From Streptomyces abyssomicinicus (GTDB lineage Bacteria; Actinomycetota; Actinomycetes; Streptomycetales; Streptomycetaceae): a stretch of 64,000 nucleotides of DNA. The stretch is taken from assembly GCF_008974245.1 (NCBI RefSeq), contig NZ_BBZI01000005.1, forward strand, positions 282,180-346,179. Reading direction: 5' to 3'. This document shows positions 8,388 through 17,226 of this stretch, one piece after another. Every line of letters starts with the position of its first letter. Positions within the stretch are counted from its first letter, which is position 1. Both the position numbers and the translations under genes were made by a program. Under the pieces are notes generated by a model. The model searched no databases. It was not told the DNA's origin and saw nothing but the letters and a program-made list of their open reading frames with translations.

Positions 8388-10313
8388 GTGCCGCTGCTGA
8401 CCCGCATCAGGGGACCGCGCGATCTGGACCGGCTCACCCCGGCGCAGCTTGACCAGCTGGCGGAGGAGATCCGGACCTTCCTCGTCGACGCCGTCTCCAA
8501 GACCGGCGGCCACCTCGGCCCCAACCTCGGCGTGGTGGAGCTCACCATCGCTCTGCACCGGGTGTTCGAGTCGCCGCAGGACAAGATCCTCTGGGACACC
8601 GGTCACCAGTCCTACGTGCACAAGCTGCTCACCGGCCGGCAGGACTTCTCGAAGCTGAAGATGAAGGGCGGCCTCTCCGGCTACCCCTCACAGGCCGAGT
8701 CCGAGCACGACGTCATCGAGAACTCGCACGCCTCGACGGTCCTCGGCTGGGCGGACGGCCTCGCCAAGGCCAACGAGGTCCTGAAGAAGGACGACCACGT
8801 GGTCGCCGTCATCGGCGACGGAGCCCTCACCGGCGGCATGGCCTGGGAGGCGCTCAACAACATCGCGGCCGCCAAGGACCGCCCGCTGGTGATCGTGGTG
8901 AACGACAACGAGCGTTCCTACGCCCCCACCATCGGCGGCCTCGCCAACCACCTGGCCACCCTGCGCACCACCGACGGCTACGAGCGCTTCCTCGCCCGTA
9001 CCAAGGAGGTCCTGGAGCGGACCCCGGTGGTCGGCCGCCCCCTCTATGACACGCTGCACGGCGCGAAGAAGGGCCTCAAGGACTTCATCGCGCCGCAGGG
9101 CATGTTCGAGGACCTGGGCCTGAAGTACGTCGGCCCGATCGACGGCCACGACATCGAGGCCCTGGAGTCCGCGCTCTCGCGCGCCAAGCGGTTCAACGGC
9201 CCGGTCATCGTGCACTGCCTCACCGAGAAGGGCCGCGGCTACCGCCCGGCGCTGGAGGACGAGGCGGACCGCTTCCACGCGGTCGGCAAGATCCACCCGG
9301 ACACCGGCCTGCCGGTCGCCACCGCCGGCGCCGACTGGACCTCCGTCTTCGGCGACGAGATGGTCAAGCTCGGCGAGGAGCGCGCCGACATCGTCGCCAT
9401 CACCGCCGCGATGCTCCAGCCGGTCGGCCTCGACCGGTTCGCCAAGGTCTTCCCCGAGCGCGTCTTCGACGTCGGCATCGCCGAGCAGCACGGCGCGGTC
9501 TCCGCGGCCGGTCTCGCCACCGGCGGCCTGCACCCCGTCTTCGCGGTCTACGCGACCTTCCTCAACCGCGCCTTCGACCAGGTCCTGATGGACGTCGCCC
9601 TGCACAAGTGCGGAGTGACCTTCGTCCTGGACCGGGCCGGCGTCACCGGCACCGACGGCGCCTCCCACAACGGCATGTGGGACATGTCGATCCTCCAGGT
9701 CGTCCCCGGCCTCCGGCTCGCCGCCCCGCGCGACGCGGAGCAGGTGCGCGCCCAGCTCCGGGAGGCCGTCGAGGTCGACGACGCGCCCACCGTGGTCCGC
9801 TTCTCCAAGGGCGCCGTCGGGCCCGCCGTGCCGGCCGTGGGCCGCGTCGGCGGGATGGACGTCCTCCGCGAGGCCGGCACCGAGCAGCCCGACGTGCTGC
9901 TGGTGTCGGTGGGCGCGCTCGCCCCGATGTGCCTGGAGATCGCCTCCCTGCTGGAGAAGCAGGGCATCTCCACCACCGTCGTCGACCCGCGCTGGGTCAA
10001 GCCGGTGGACGAGCAGATGGCGCCGCTGGCGGCCCGGCACCGGGTCGTCGTCACCGTCGAGGACAACTCCCGGGCCGGCGGCGTCGGCTCGGCGGTCTCC
10101 CAGGCGCTGCGCGACGCGGGCGTGGACGTCCCGCTGCGCGACTTCGGCATCCCGCCGCAGTTCCTGGACCACGCCTCCCGCGCCGAGGTCCTCGCCGAGA
10201 TCGGGCTCACCGCCCCGGACATCGCCCGCCAGGTCACCGGACTGGTCTCCCGGATCGACGGCCGCGACGGCTTCGAGTCCGCCCCGGCCAAGGCGGGCTC
10301 CCGCCGGAGCTGA
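8388..10313 (+). CDS. dxs: 1-Deoxy-D-xylulose-5-phosphate synthase
   Basis: This 641-residue thiamine-diphosphate enzyme condenses pyruvate and glyceraldehyde 3-phosphate to DXP, the first step of the MEP isoprenoid pathway. The N-terminal domain carries the ThDP/Mg motif [15 protein letters not shown] with [13 protein letters not shown], and the [12 protein letters not shown] stretch. The transketolase pyrimidine-binding domain includes the catalytic glutamate region [16 protein letters not shown]. The C-terminal transketolase domain ends near residue 600. The length is normal for the family. The GTG at 8388 is preceded by AAGGAGG (8376-8382). It is monocistronic: a repeat tract lies before it and a hairpin terminator after it. 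Confidence 0.95.
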   Translation: MPLLTRIRGPRDLDRLTPAQLDQLAEEIRTFLVDAVSKTGGHLGPNLGVVELTIALHRVFESPQDKILWDTGHQSYVHKLLTGRQDFSKLKMKGGLSGYPSQAESEHDVIENSHASTVLGWADGLAKANEVLKKDDHVVAVIGDGALTGGMAWEALNNIAAAKDRPLVIVVNDNERSYAPTIGGLANHLATLRTTDGYERFLARTKEVLERTPVVGRPLYDTLHGAKKGLKDFIAPQGMFEDLGLKYVGPIDGHDIEALESALSRAKRFNGPVIVHCLTEKGRGYRPALEDEADRFHAVGKIHPDTGLPVATAGADWTSVFGDEMVKLGEERADIVAITAAMLQPVGLDRFAKVFPERVFDVGIAEQHGAVSAAGLATGGLHPVFAVYATFLNRAFDQVLMDVALHKCGVTFVLDRAGVTGTDGASHNGMWDMSILQVVPGLRLAAPRDAEQVRAQLREAVEVDDAPTVVRFSKGAVGPAVPAVGRVGGMDVLREAGTEQPDVLLVSVGALAPMCLEIASLLEKQGISTTVVDPRWVKPVDEQMAPLAARHRVVVTVEDNSRAGGVGSAVSQALRDAGVDVPLRDFGIPPQFLDHASRAEVLAEIGLTAPDIARQVTGLVSRIDGRDGFESAPAKAGSRRS

Positions 10314-10322
10314 CCCCTCCCA

Positions 10323-10357
10323 CCAGGACCCGGCGGGCGCTTCCCGCCGGGTCCTGG
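10323..10357 (+). terminator. dxs terminator
   Basis: A perfect 15-bp stem (CCAGGACCCGGCGGG at 10323-10337 with its complement at 10343-10357) and a CGCTT loop lie 9 bases after the dxs stop. There is no T-tract, as usual in Streptomyces. No gene was seen between here and 10512. Confidence 0.8.
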
Positions 10358-10512
10358 CATCTCCCGGCCGGTTCCGCAGAGCGACTGGGCCGGTTCCGTC
10401 ACGGCGTTCGCTCGTCCCGGTGACCGGACGGGCCCGGCCGTCTGACGCACCACTGCCGGGGAAAGCGGATAACACCCTCTCGACCGTGTCGGGGACCCAA
10501 GGGAGGAAATCC

Positions 10513-12018
10513 GTGAGCAGCAGGAGCGTCTTCAGGACGAAGAAGGTCGAGCACTCGCTCGACAGCGCCGAGCAGTCGGAACACCGGCTGAGGAAGACGC
10601 TCTCCGCCCTCGACCTGACCGTCTTCGGTGTCGGCGTGGTCATCGGCACCGGCATCTTCGTCCTCACCGGGCAGGTCGCCAAGGAGAACGCCGGCCCCTC
10701 GGTGGCGATCGCCTTCGCCGTGGCCGGGGTCGTCTGCGCCCTGGCAGCCCTGTGCTACGCGGAGTTCGCCTCCACCGTCCCGGTCGCGGGGTCGGCCTAC
10801 ACCTTCTCCTACACCTCCCTGGGCGAGCTGCCCGCCTGGATCATCGGCTGGGACCTGGTCCTGGAGTTCGCGCTCGGCACGGCCGTGGTCGCGGTCGGCT
10901 GGTCCGGGTACATCCGCTCGCTGCTCGAGAACATCGGCTGGACGCTGCCGGAGGTGCTCTCCGGGCGGGACGGCACGACGGGCTTCGGCTTCGACCTCCT
11001 CGCCGCGGTGCTGGTGCTGCTGCTCACCGTCGTCCTGGTCGTGGGCATGAAGCTCTCCGCCCGGATCACCTCGGTGGTCGTCGCGATCAAGGTGGGCGTG
11101 GTGCTGCTGGTGATCGTCGCCGGGGCCTTCCTGGTGAAGGCCGAGAACTACAAGCCCTTCATCCCCGCCTCGGTCCCCCAGGAGGCGGGCGGCGGCCTGC
11201 ACGCGCCGCTGATCCAGCTGATCTTCGGGTTCGCCCCGTCCAACTTCGGCGTCCTCGGCATCTTCACCGCCGCGTCGGTGGTCTTCTTCGCGTTCATCGG
11301 CTTCGACGTGGTCGCCACCGCCGCCGAGGAGACCCGCAACCCCCAGCGCGACATGCCGCGGGGCATCCTGGGCTCCCTGGCCATCTGCACCGCCCTCTAC
11401 GTGCTGGTGTCCATCGTGGTCACCGGCATGCAGCACTACACCCGGCTGTCCGTCGACGCCCCGCTCGCCGAGGCGTTCAAGGCCACCGGGCACCCCTTCT
11501 TCGCCGGCGTGATCAGCTTCGGCGCGGCGGTCGGACTCATCACCGTCTGCATGATCCTGCTGCTCGGCCAGACCCGGGTCTTCTTCGCGATGAGCCGCGA
11601 CGGGCTGCTGCCGCGCTTCTTCTCCCACGTCCACCCCCGCTTCAAGACCCCCTACCGCCCGACCATCCTGCTCGGCGTGATCATCGCGGTCGTGGCCGGC
11701 TTCACGCGGCTGGCGGAGCTCGCGGAGCTGGTCAACATCGGCACGCTCTTCGCCTTCGTGGTCGTCGCGCTCAGCGTGATCATCCTGCGGCGGACGCGGC
11801 CGGATCTGCCGCGGGCGTTCCGGACGCCGTGGGTGCCGGTGCTGCCCGTCGTGTCGGTGCTGGCGTCGTTGTGGCTGATGCTCAACCTGCCGGCGGAGAC
11901 GTGGATCCGCTTCGCCGTGTGGATGGCGCTCGGTGTCGTCGTCTACTTCGCCTACGGCCACCGCCGCAGCCTCCTCGCCCCCGGCCGCACCCCCACCCCC
12001 GACACCACCCCCCACTGA
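10513..12018 (+). CDS. APC-family amino-acid permease
   Basis: This is a 501-residue integral-membrane transporter of the APC superfamily, closest in pattern to cationic/branched amino-acid permeases of the YfnA/CAT type. The first helix has the substrate-binding glycine motif VFGVGVVIGTGIFVLTG near residues 38-54. The GFDVVATAAEETRNPQRDMPRGI stretch that follows the sixth segment is diagnostic of the CAT subgroup. At least twelve hydrophobic segments are seen. The GTG at 10513 has GGGAGGA upstream (10501-10507). It is probably monocistronic and converges on the small gene at 12166. The substrate cannot be named from sequence alone. Confidence 0.85.
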   Translation: MSSRSVFRTKKVEHSLDSAEQSEHRLRKTLSALDLTVFGVGVVIGTGIFVLTGQVAKENAGPSVAIAFAVAGVVCALAALCYAEFASTVPVAGSAYTFSYTSLGELPAWIIGWDLVLEFALGTAVVAVGWSGYIRSLLENIGWTLPEVLSGRDGTTGFGFDLLAAVLVLLLTVVLVVGMKLSARITSVVVAIKVGVVLLVIVAGAFLVKAENYKPFIPASVPQEAGGGLHAPLIQLIFGFAPSNFGVLGIFTAASVVFFAFIGFDVVATAAEETRNPQRDMPRGILGSLAICTALYVLVSIVVTGMQHYTRLSVDAPLAEAFKATGHPFFAGVISFGAAVGLITVCMILLLGQTRVFFAMSRDGLLPRFFSHVHPRFKTPYRPTILLGVIIAVVAGFTRLAELAELVNIGTLFAFVVVALSVIILRRTRPDLPRAFRTPWVPVLPVVSVLASLWLMLNLPAETWIRFAVWMALGVVVYFAYGHRRSLLAPGRTPTPDTTPH

Positions 12019-12052
12019 CCCCGCTCCGCCCGGCCGCCGCGCAGCCCGAGCA

Positions 12053-12095
12053 GGTGGGGGTGTCCCCGGACGGAGTCTGGGGGAGTACCCCCACC
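12053..12095. repeat. GGTGGGGGT...ACCCCCACC palindromic element
   Basis: A 9-bp inverted repeat (12053-12061 with 12087-12095) encloses CCCCGG...CTGGGGG. It sits between two convergent genes and probably ends both transcripts. CTGGGGGAGTACCCCCA-like cores recur in many Streptomyces intergenic regions, from general knowledge, so this may be a dispersed repeat. Confidence 0.5.
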
Positions 12096-12165
12096 GCCCT
12101 TGGCGGCACGCTCGCCCGCAGAGGGGGAAGGGCACGGTTCGGCCCCGCCGGAGCGGGCGGGGGTG

Positions 12166-12537
12166 TCAGGGATGGGCGGTGCGGGGGCCCGTGACGTCGG
12201 CGCCGAGGGCGGTGACACGGCGGCGCAGTTCGCGGTCGGCGGTGACGACCAGGCACGGCCGGGCGGGCCGCGCCGCGGCGACCAGGTCCACGACGCGGTC
12301 GTCCCCGCTCCCGTCGGCGGATTCGACCCGCACCCCGGGGACGGACTCCACCCCGCGCGCCGCGCCCTCCACCACCAGAACGATCTCCACCGCGGGGGCG
12401 ACCTGCGGCAGCCCCTCCGCGGCCAGCCGGTCCCGCAGCCGCTCCGCCGCCCCGCGCCGGTCCCGCCACCAGCCGTCGGGGACGGAGCCGACCACGTTGG
12501 CCGCGTCGACGATCACCAGGAGAGGGGCCGAGGTCAC
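12166..12537 (-). CDS. Small NYN/PIN-like nuclease-domain protein
   Basis: This is a 123-residue protein with the hallmarks of the NYN branch of PIN nucleases. It has LVIVDAANVVGS at the N-terminus (Asp11, Asn14), SGDDRVVDLVAAA in the middle and CLVVTADRELRRRV near residue 95, which together give the acidic metal-binding cluster. Such proteins are often annotated 'NTP pyrophosphohydrolase' in Streptomyces, but the motifs point to RNA cleavage. No partner gene is adjacent; it converges on the permease gene. The function is unproven. Confidence 0.7.
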   Translation of the reverse strand: MTSAPLLVIVDAANVVGSVPDGWWRDRRGAAERLRDRLAAEGLPQVAPAVEIVLVVEGAARGVESVPGVRVESADGSGDDRVVDLVAAARPARPCLVVTADRELRRRVTALGADVTGPRTAHP

Positions 12538-12639
12538 ACGCCCAGGCTCTCACGCGCCGCCCGGCCCCGGAACGCCGAACGGGCCCGGGACGTCCACCAG
12601 GACGCCCGGACCCGTCGCGCAGGGTTCGGAGGGAACCGC

Positions 12640-12661
12640 CCGGCCGGAAACCTCCGGCCGG
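12640..12661 (-). terminator. fadBA terminator
   Basis: A stem CCGGCCGG/CCGGCCGG (12640-12647 and 12654-12661) with a 6-base loop lies 12 bases beyond the fadB stop in the direction of transcription. Confidence 0.6.
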
Positions 12662-12672
12662 AACCGCCGGCG

Positions 12673-14802
12673 TTACGCCGGGACCGACGCCACGCCCGGC
12701 GCCAGGAACCGCTTGCCGTTGACGCGCTCGGCGACGCCCTCACGGTCCAGGTACGGCGTGATGCCGCCCAGGTGGAAGGGCCAGCCCGCACCGGTGATCA
12801 GGCACAGGTCGATGTCCTGGGCCTCGGCGACGACGCCCTCGTCGAGCATCAGGCCGATCTCCTGGGCGACCGCGCCCAGCACCCGCTCGCGGACCTGCTC
12901 CTCGGTCAGCACGGCGTCGCCCTGCTGCAGGAGTGCGGCGACCTCGGGGTCCAGCTCCGGCTTGCCGGAGTCGTAGACGTAGAAGCCGCGCTTGCCGGCC
13001 TCGACGACGCGCTTGAGGTTGGCGGAGACGGTGAAGCGGTCCGGGAACGCGCGGTGGAGCGTCTCGGAGACGTGCAGGCCGATCGCCGGGCCGACCAGCT
13101 CCAGCAGCACCAGCGGGGACATCGGCAGGCCCAGCGGCTCGACCGCCTTCTCCGCCACGGCCACCGGGGTGCCCTCGTCGATCACGTTCTGCACCTCGCC
13201 CATGAAGCGGGTGAGGATGCGGTTGACGACGAACGCCGGGGCGTCCTTCACCAGCACCGCGGTCTTCCTCAGCTTGCGGGCGACGGCGAACGCCGTGGCC
13301 AGCGAGGCGTCGTCGGTCCGCTCGCCGCGGACGATCTCCAGCAGCGGCAGGACGGCGACCGGGTTGAAGAAGTGGAAGCCGACGACCCGCTCGGGGTTCT
13401 TCAGCTTCGACGCCATCTCGGTGATCGACAGCGAGGAGGTGTTGGTGGCGAGGATCGCGTGGGCCGGGGCGACGGCCTCGACCTCGGCGAACACCTGCTG
13501 CTTGACGCCCATCTCCTCGAAGACGGCCTCGATGACGAAGTCCGCGTCCGAGAAGCCCTCGGCCTTGTCCAGGACACCGGTGACCAGCGCCTTGAGGCGG
13601 TTGGCCTTGTCCTGGTTGATGCGGCCCTTGCCGAGCAGCTTGTCGATCTCGGAGTGGACGTAGCCCACACCCTTGTCGATCCGCGCCTGGTCGATGTCGG
13701 TCAGCACGACCGGCACCTCGAGGCGGCGCAGGAACAGCAGCGCCAGCTGCGAGGCCATCAGGCCGGCGCCGACGACGCCCACCTTGGTGACCGGGCGGGC
13801 CAGCGACTTGTCCGGCGCGCCGGCCGGGCGCTTGGCGCGCTTCTGCACCAGGTTGAAGGCGTACAGACCCGAGCGCAGCTCGTCGCCCATGATGAGGTCC
13901 GCGAGGGCCTCGTCCTCGGCGTCGTAACCGGCCTGCAGGTCGCCGTTCCTGGCGTCGTCGATGATCTGCAGCGCGCGGTAGGCGGCCGGGGCCGCGCCGT
14001 GCACCTTGGAGTCGGCGATGAACCGGCCGCGCTCGACGGCCTTGTCCCAGCCCTCGCCGCGGTCGATCTCCGGGCGGTCGACGACGATCTCGCCCTTGAG
14101 GACGGCGGCCGTCCACACCAGGGACTGCTCGAGGAAGTCGGCGCCCTCGAACAGGGCGTCGGCGATGCCGAGCTCGAAGACCTGCTTGCCCTTGAGCTGG
14201 CGGTTCTGGCTGAGCGAGTTCTCGATGATCACCGAGACGGCCTTGTCGGCGCCGATCAGGTTCGGCAGCAGGGTGCAGCCGCCCCAGCCGGGGACCAGGC
14301 CGAGGAAGACCTCGGGGAGGGAGAACGCGGGCAGCGCGGCCGAGACCGTGCGGTACCGGCAGTGCAGGCCGACCTCGACGCCGCCGCCCATGGCCGCGCC
14401 GTTGTAGTACGCGAAGGTCGGGACGGCGAGCGTCGCCAGACGCTTGAAGACGTCGTGGCCGCCCTTGCCGATCGCCACCGCGTGGTCGCGGTCCTTCAGC
14501 GCCTCGACGCCCTTGAGGTCGGCGCCGACGGCGAAGATGAACGGCTTGCCGGTGACGCCGACGCCGACGATCTCGCCGGCCGCGGCCTCACGCTCGACCT
14601 GGTCGATCGCGGCGTCCAGCTTGGCCAGCGACTGCGGGCCGAAGGTGTTCGGCTTGGTGTGGTCGAAGCCGTTGTCCAGGGTGATCAGGGCGAAACGGCC
14701 AGCACCCAGGGGGAGGTCGAAGTGGCGTACGTGCGCCTCGGTGACGACCTCGTCGGGGAAGAGCGCGGCGGCGCCCTTCAGAAGCTCGGCGACGTTGCTC
14801 AC
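12673..14802 (-). CDS. fadB: Beta-oxidation multifunctional enzyme: enoyl-CoA hydratase / 3-hydroxyacyl-CoA dehydrogenase
   Basis: This is a 709-residue FadB-type protein. The N-terminal crotonase domain (about 1-300) includes AVGADLKGVE and YYNGAAMGGGVEVGLHCRYR, which form the oxyanion hole. The NAD-binding domain begins at VGVVGAGLMASQLALLF near residue 330 and contains ATNTSSLSITEMA and GFHFFNPVAVLPLLEIV. The dehydrogenase C-terminal domain follows (DAPAFVVNRILTRF). It hydrates and oxidises acyl-CoA intermediates in fatty-acid degradation. The GTG start at 14802 overlaps the thiolase stop (GTGA), so both subunits are made together. S. coelicolor, as I recall, has the same pair at SCO6026-6027. 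Confidence 0.92.
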   Translation of the reverse strand: MSNVAELLKGAAALFPDEVVTEAHVRHFDLPLGAGRFALITLDNGFDHTKPNTFGPQSLAKLDAAIDQVEREAAAGEIVGVGVTGKPFIFAVGADLKGVEALKDRDHAVAIGKGGHDVFKRLATLAVPTFAYYNGAAMGGGVEVGLHCRYRTVSAALPAFSLPEVFLGLVPGWGGCTLLPNLIGADKAVSVIIENSLSQNRQLKGKQVFELGIADALFEGADFLEQSLVWTAAVLKGEIVVDRPEIDRGEGWDKAVERGRFIADSKVHGAAPAAYRALQIIDDARNGDLQAGYDAEDEALADLIMGDELRSGLYAFNLVQKRAKRPAGAPDKSLARPVTKVGVVGAGLMASQLALLFLRRLEVPVVLTDIDQARIDKGVGYVHSEIDKLLGKGRINQDKANRLKALVTGVLDKAEGFSDADFVIEAVFEEMGVKQQVFAEVEAVAPAHAILATNTSSLSITEMASKLKNPERVVGFHFFNPVAVLPLLEIVRGERTDDASLATAFAVARKLRKTAVLVKDAPAFVVNRILTRFMGEVQNVIDEGTPVAVAEKAVEPLGLPMSPLVLLELVGPAIGLHVSETLHRAFPDRFTVSANLKRVVEAGKRGFYVYDSGKPELDPEVAALLQQGDAVLTEEQVRERVLGAVAQEIGLMLDEGVVAEAQDIDLCLITGAGWPFHLGGITPYLDREGVAERVNGKRFLAPGVASVPA

Positions 14803-16016
14803 TTGTCCCCCTCGAAGTTCGGGTTCTCCCAGATGACCGTGGCGCCCATGCCGAGGCCGACGCACATCGTCGTCAGGCCGTAGCGGACGTGCGGCTGGTC
14901 CTCGAACTGGCGGGCCAGCTGCGTCATCAGACGCACGCCGGAGGAGGCCAGCGGGTGGCCGTAGGCGATGGCGCCGCCGTACTGGTTGACGCGGGCGTCG
15001 TCGTCGGCGATGCCGTAGTGCTCGAGGAAGGCGAGGACCTGGACGGCGAACGCCTCGTTGATCTCGAACAGGCCGATGTCGGAGATGGACAGGCCGGCCT
15101 TGGCCAGCGCCTTCTCGGTGGCCGGGATCGGGCCGTAGCCCATGACCTCGGGCTCCACGCCGGCGAAGGCGTAGGAGACCAAGCGCATCTTGACCGGCAG
15201 ACCGTTCTCGGTGGCGAACTCCTCGGAGGCGAGGAGGGCCGCGGTGGCGCCGTCGTTCAGGCCGGCGGCGTTGCCCGCGGTGACGCGGCCGTGGACGCGG
15301 AACGGCGTCTTGAGGCCGGCCAGGTTCTCCAGGGTGGTGCCCGGGCGCATCGGCTCGTCGGCGGTGACCAGGCCGAAGCCGGTCTCGCCGGCGTCCGCGT
15401 TGGTGCGGCGGACGGAGATCGGGACCAGGTCCTGCTGGATCTTGCCGTTCGCGTACGCCTTGGCGGCCTTCTCCTGGGAGGCGACGGCGTACTTGTCCGC
15501 GCGCTCCTTGGTGATCGCCGGGTAGCGGTCGTGCAGGTTCTCGGCGGTCATGCCCATGAACAGGGCGGACTCGTCGACCAGCTTCTCGCTGACGAGACGC
15601 GGGTTGGGGTCCACGCCCTCGCCCATGGGGTGGCGGCCCATGTGCTCCACGCCGCCGGCGATGACGGCGTCGTAGGCGCCGAAGGCGATGGAACCGGCGG
15701 TGGTGGTCACCGCGGTCATCGCGCCCGCGCACATGCGGTCGATGGAGTAGCCCGGGACGGACTGCGGCAGACCCGCCAGGACGCCCGCCGTGCGGCCCAG
15801 GGTCAGGCCCTGGTCACCGATCTGGGTGGTCGCGGCGATGGCGACCTCGTCGATCTTCGCCGGGTCGAGGCCCGGGTTGCGGCGCAGCAGCTCCCGGATC
15901 GACTTGACCACGAGATCGTCGGCGCGGGTCTCGTGGTAGATGCCCTTCGGGCCCGCCTTGCCGAACGGGGTGCGGACGCCGTCGACGAAGACGACGTCCC
16001 TGACGGTACGAGGCAC
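14799..16016 (-). CDS. fadA: Acetyl-CoA acyltransferase (3-ketoacyl-CoA thiolase)
   Basis: This is a 405-residue thiolase completing the beta-oxidation pair. The nucleophilic Cys is in SIDRMCAGAMTAV, the catalytic His in AYGHPLASSG and the second Cys in TTMCVGLGMG. The NEAF loop (INEAFAVQVLAF) is present. The GTG at 16016 is preceded by GGAGGAG and gives MPRTVRDVVFVDGVRTPFG, the usual thiolase N-terminus. It is the first gene of the fadAB operon. A promoter and a TetR-type palindrome lie about 100 bases upstream. Confidence 0.92.
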   Translation of the reverse strand: MPRTVRDVVFVDGVRTPFGKAGPKGIYHETRADDLVVKSIRELLRRNPGLDPAKIDEVAIAATTQIGDQGLTLGRTAGVLAGLPQSVPGYSIDRMCAGAMTAVTTTAGSIAFGAYDAVIAGGVEHMGRHPMGEGVDPNPRLVSEKLVDESALFMGMTAENLHDRYPAITKERADKYAVASQEKAAKAYANGKIQQDLVPISVRRTNADAGETGFGLVTADEPMRPGTTLENLAGLKTPFRVHGRVTAGNAAGLNDGATAALLASEEFATENGLPVKMRLVSYAFAGVEPEVMGYGPIPATEKALAKAGLSISDIGLFEINEAFAVQVLAFLEHYGIADDDARVNQYGGAIAYGHPLASSGVRLMTQLARQFEDQPHVRYGLTTMCVGLGMGATVIWENPNFEGDK

Positions 16017-16097
16017 GATGGCTCTCCTCCAGGGATGCGGTACGGCACTGCTGCGCGAGCGGGCCCGTCGAAGTCTGAGCGCCCGCTCACCCGTCAT

Positions 16098-16139
16098 GCT
16101 ACTTGCGAGTAACCATAGTGCCCACCCCCGCGGTGCCAA
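16098..16139 (-). promoter_or_regulatory. fadAB promoter with overlapping palindromic operator
   Basis: On the minus strand, TTGGCA (16134-16139), a 16-base spacer and TATGGT (16112-16117) resemble a housekeeping promoter. The next bases hold GTTACTCGCAAGTAGC (16113-16098), an imperfect 16-bp palindrome with a TACT-N-GC-N-AGTA core, overlapping the -10 box and start point. The size and position suit a TetR-family fatty-acid regulator acting as repressor; the regulator is not encoded nearby. The assignment is by pattern only. Confidence 0.5.
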
Positions 16140-16192
16140 GCGGCGAAGGTCACACCCTAACGAGGGGCTCCGCTCCGCCCGGGTGACCCGCC

Positions 16193-16295
16193 CCGGTCCG
16201 TCCCCCGCCGGTCCGTCCCCCGCCGGTGCGTCCCGCCCCGGGCCCGGCAGGACCGGAGCAGGCGGGAGGGAGGCGAAGGGAGGGGGACGGACCGG
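16193..16295. repeat. Direct and inverted CCGGTCCGTCCCCC repeats after the eCIS operon
   Basis: CCGGTCCGTCCCCC occurs at 16193-16206 and 16208-16221, and its exact complement at 16282-16295, just beyond the stop of the last eCIS gene. The arms could form a large hairpin that ends the eCIS transcript before the fadAB promoter. Confidence 0.45.
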
Positions 16296-16305
16296 GGGCC
16301 CGGGA

Positions 16306-17226
16306 TCACTTCACGTCGGGCACCTTCAGCCGGTCCCAGCTGGTTCTGCCGGGCGTGCCGTCCGCGTCCGTGCCGCTGAAGCCCAGCTTCCGCTGCCAGG
16401 CCGCGTAGGAGCGGCGGTCGGCCTCGGTCCACTCGGGACCGGGCCCCTGCTGGTAGCGGCCGCAGCCCTCGGCCACCAGCCGGCGGCCCATCGCGGTGAT
16501 CACCGGAGACCTGCGCCCCGCGCGGAAGAACGCCGGGCCGGGGAACGGCTCGTACGAGGGCTTCGGCGCGGGCTTCGCCGGGGGCTTGGGCGCGGGCTTC
16601 GCCGGCGGTTCGGGCGAGGGGTCCGCGTCGCCGCCGTCCTTCAGCCGGCCGGCTATCCGCCCCCGCATGCCGTCCATGGTGAAGCCGCGCGGGTCCACCT
16701 TGCCGGGCTGCCACTCCTTGTGGCCGATGACCGACCGCTCGCTCCACCCGTGGTACCGGCAGATCGCGGCGGCGACCTTCTCGATCGCCTCCTTCTGCGC
16801 CTCGGGCCAGGGGTCCTTGCCGTCGCCGAGGTTGACGCACTCGAAGCCGTAGAAGTGCCGGTTGCCGTCGGTGTCGGCCTCGTTGTCGGCCGGCAGCGGT
16901 CTCTCGTCGACGACGGCGGCCAGCACATGGCGGTCGCCCAGCCCCGCGTGGTTGGCGCGGCCGTTGCCGACCAGGTGGACGTGGCCCTTCTTGTCGACGA
17001 CACCGTGGCACAGCGGCCCGGGCAGGCCGGAGTAGCCGTTGTAGCAGATGTTCACGGACGCCTCGGTGCCCGAGGTGACCGTGTGGTGGATCATGACGCC
17101 GTTGACCGGGCCCCAGGGGCCCTTGGCGTTGCGGTGGTGCGTGCGCCAGCTGCGCACCTCGTGCACCGTCAGGCCCTCGGCGCGCAGGATCTCCACCATC
17201 CTGGACGCGCTCAGCGGCTGTGCCAT
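16306..17226 (-). CDS. N-acetylmuramoyl-L-alanine amidase, phage-endolysin type
   Basis: This is a 306-residue protein with an Amidase_2/PGRP catalytic domain (about 25-190). Zinc-ligand histidines appear in GVMIHHTVTSG (His47/48), HAGLGDR and SVIGHKEWQPGKVDP, the last also supplying the catalytic Lys. A Pro/Ala/Lys linker (about residues 208-230) precedes a C-terminal module with YQQGPGPEWTEADRRSYAAW and PGRTSWDRLKVP, the wall-binding repeat of actinophage endolysins. No signal peptide is seen, so release would need lysis or another route. The ATG at 17226 shares one base with the upstream stop (TGATG). It is the last gene of the eCIS operon, suggesting a role in particle release or in breaching the wall. 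Confidence 0.82.
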   Translation of the reverse strand: MAQPLSASRMVEILRAEGLTVHEVRSWRTHHRNAKGPWGPVNGVMIHHTVTSGTEASVNICYNGYSGLPGPLCHGVVDKKGHVHLVGNGRANHAGLGDRHVLAAVVDERPLPADNEADTDGNRHFYGFECVNLGDGKDPWPEAQKEAIEKVAAAICRYHGWSERSVIGHKEWQPGKVDPRGFTMDGMRGRIAGRLKDGGDADPSPEPPAKPAPKPPAKPAPKPSYEPFPGPAFFRAGRRSPVITAMGRRLVAEGCGRYQQGPGPEWTEADRRSYAAWQRKLGFSGTDADGTPGRTSWDRLKVPDVK

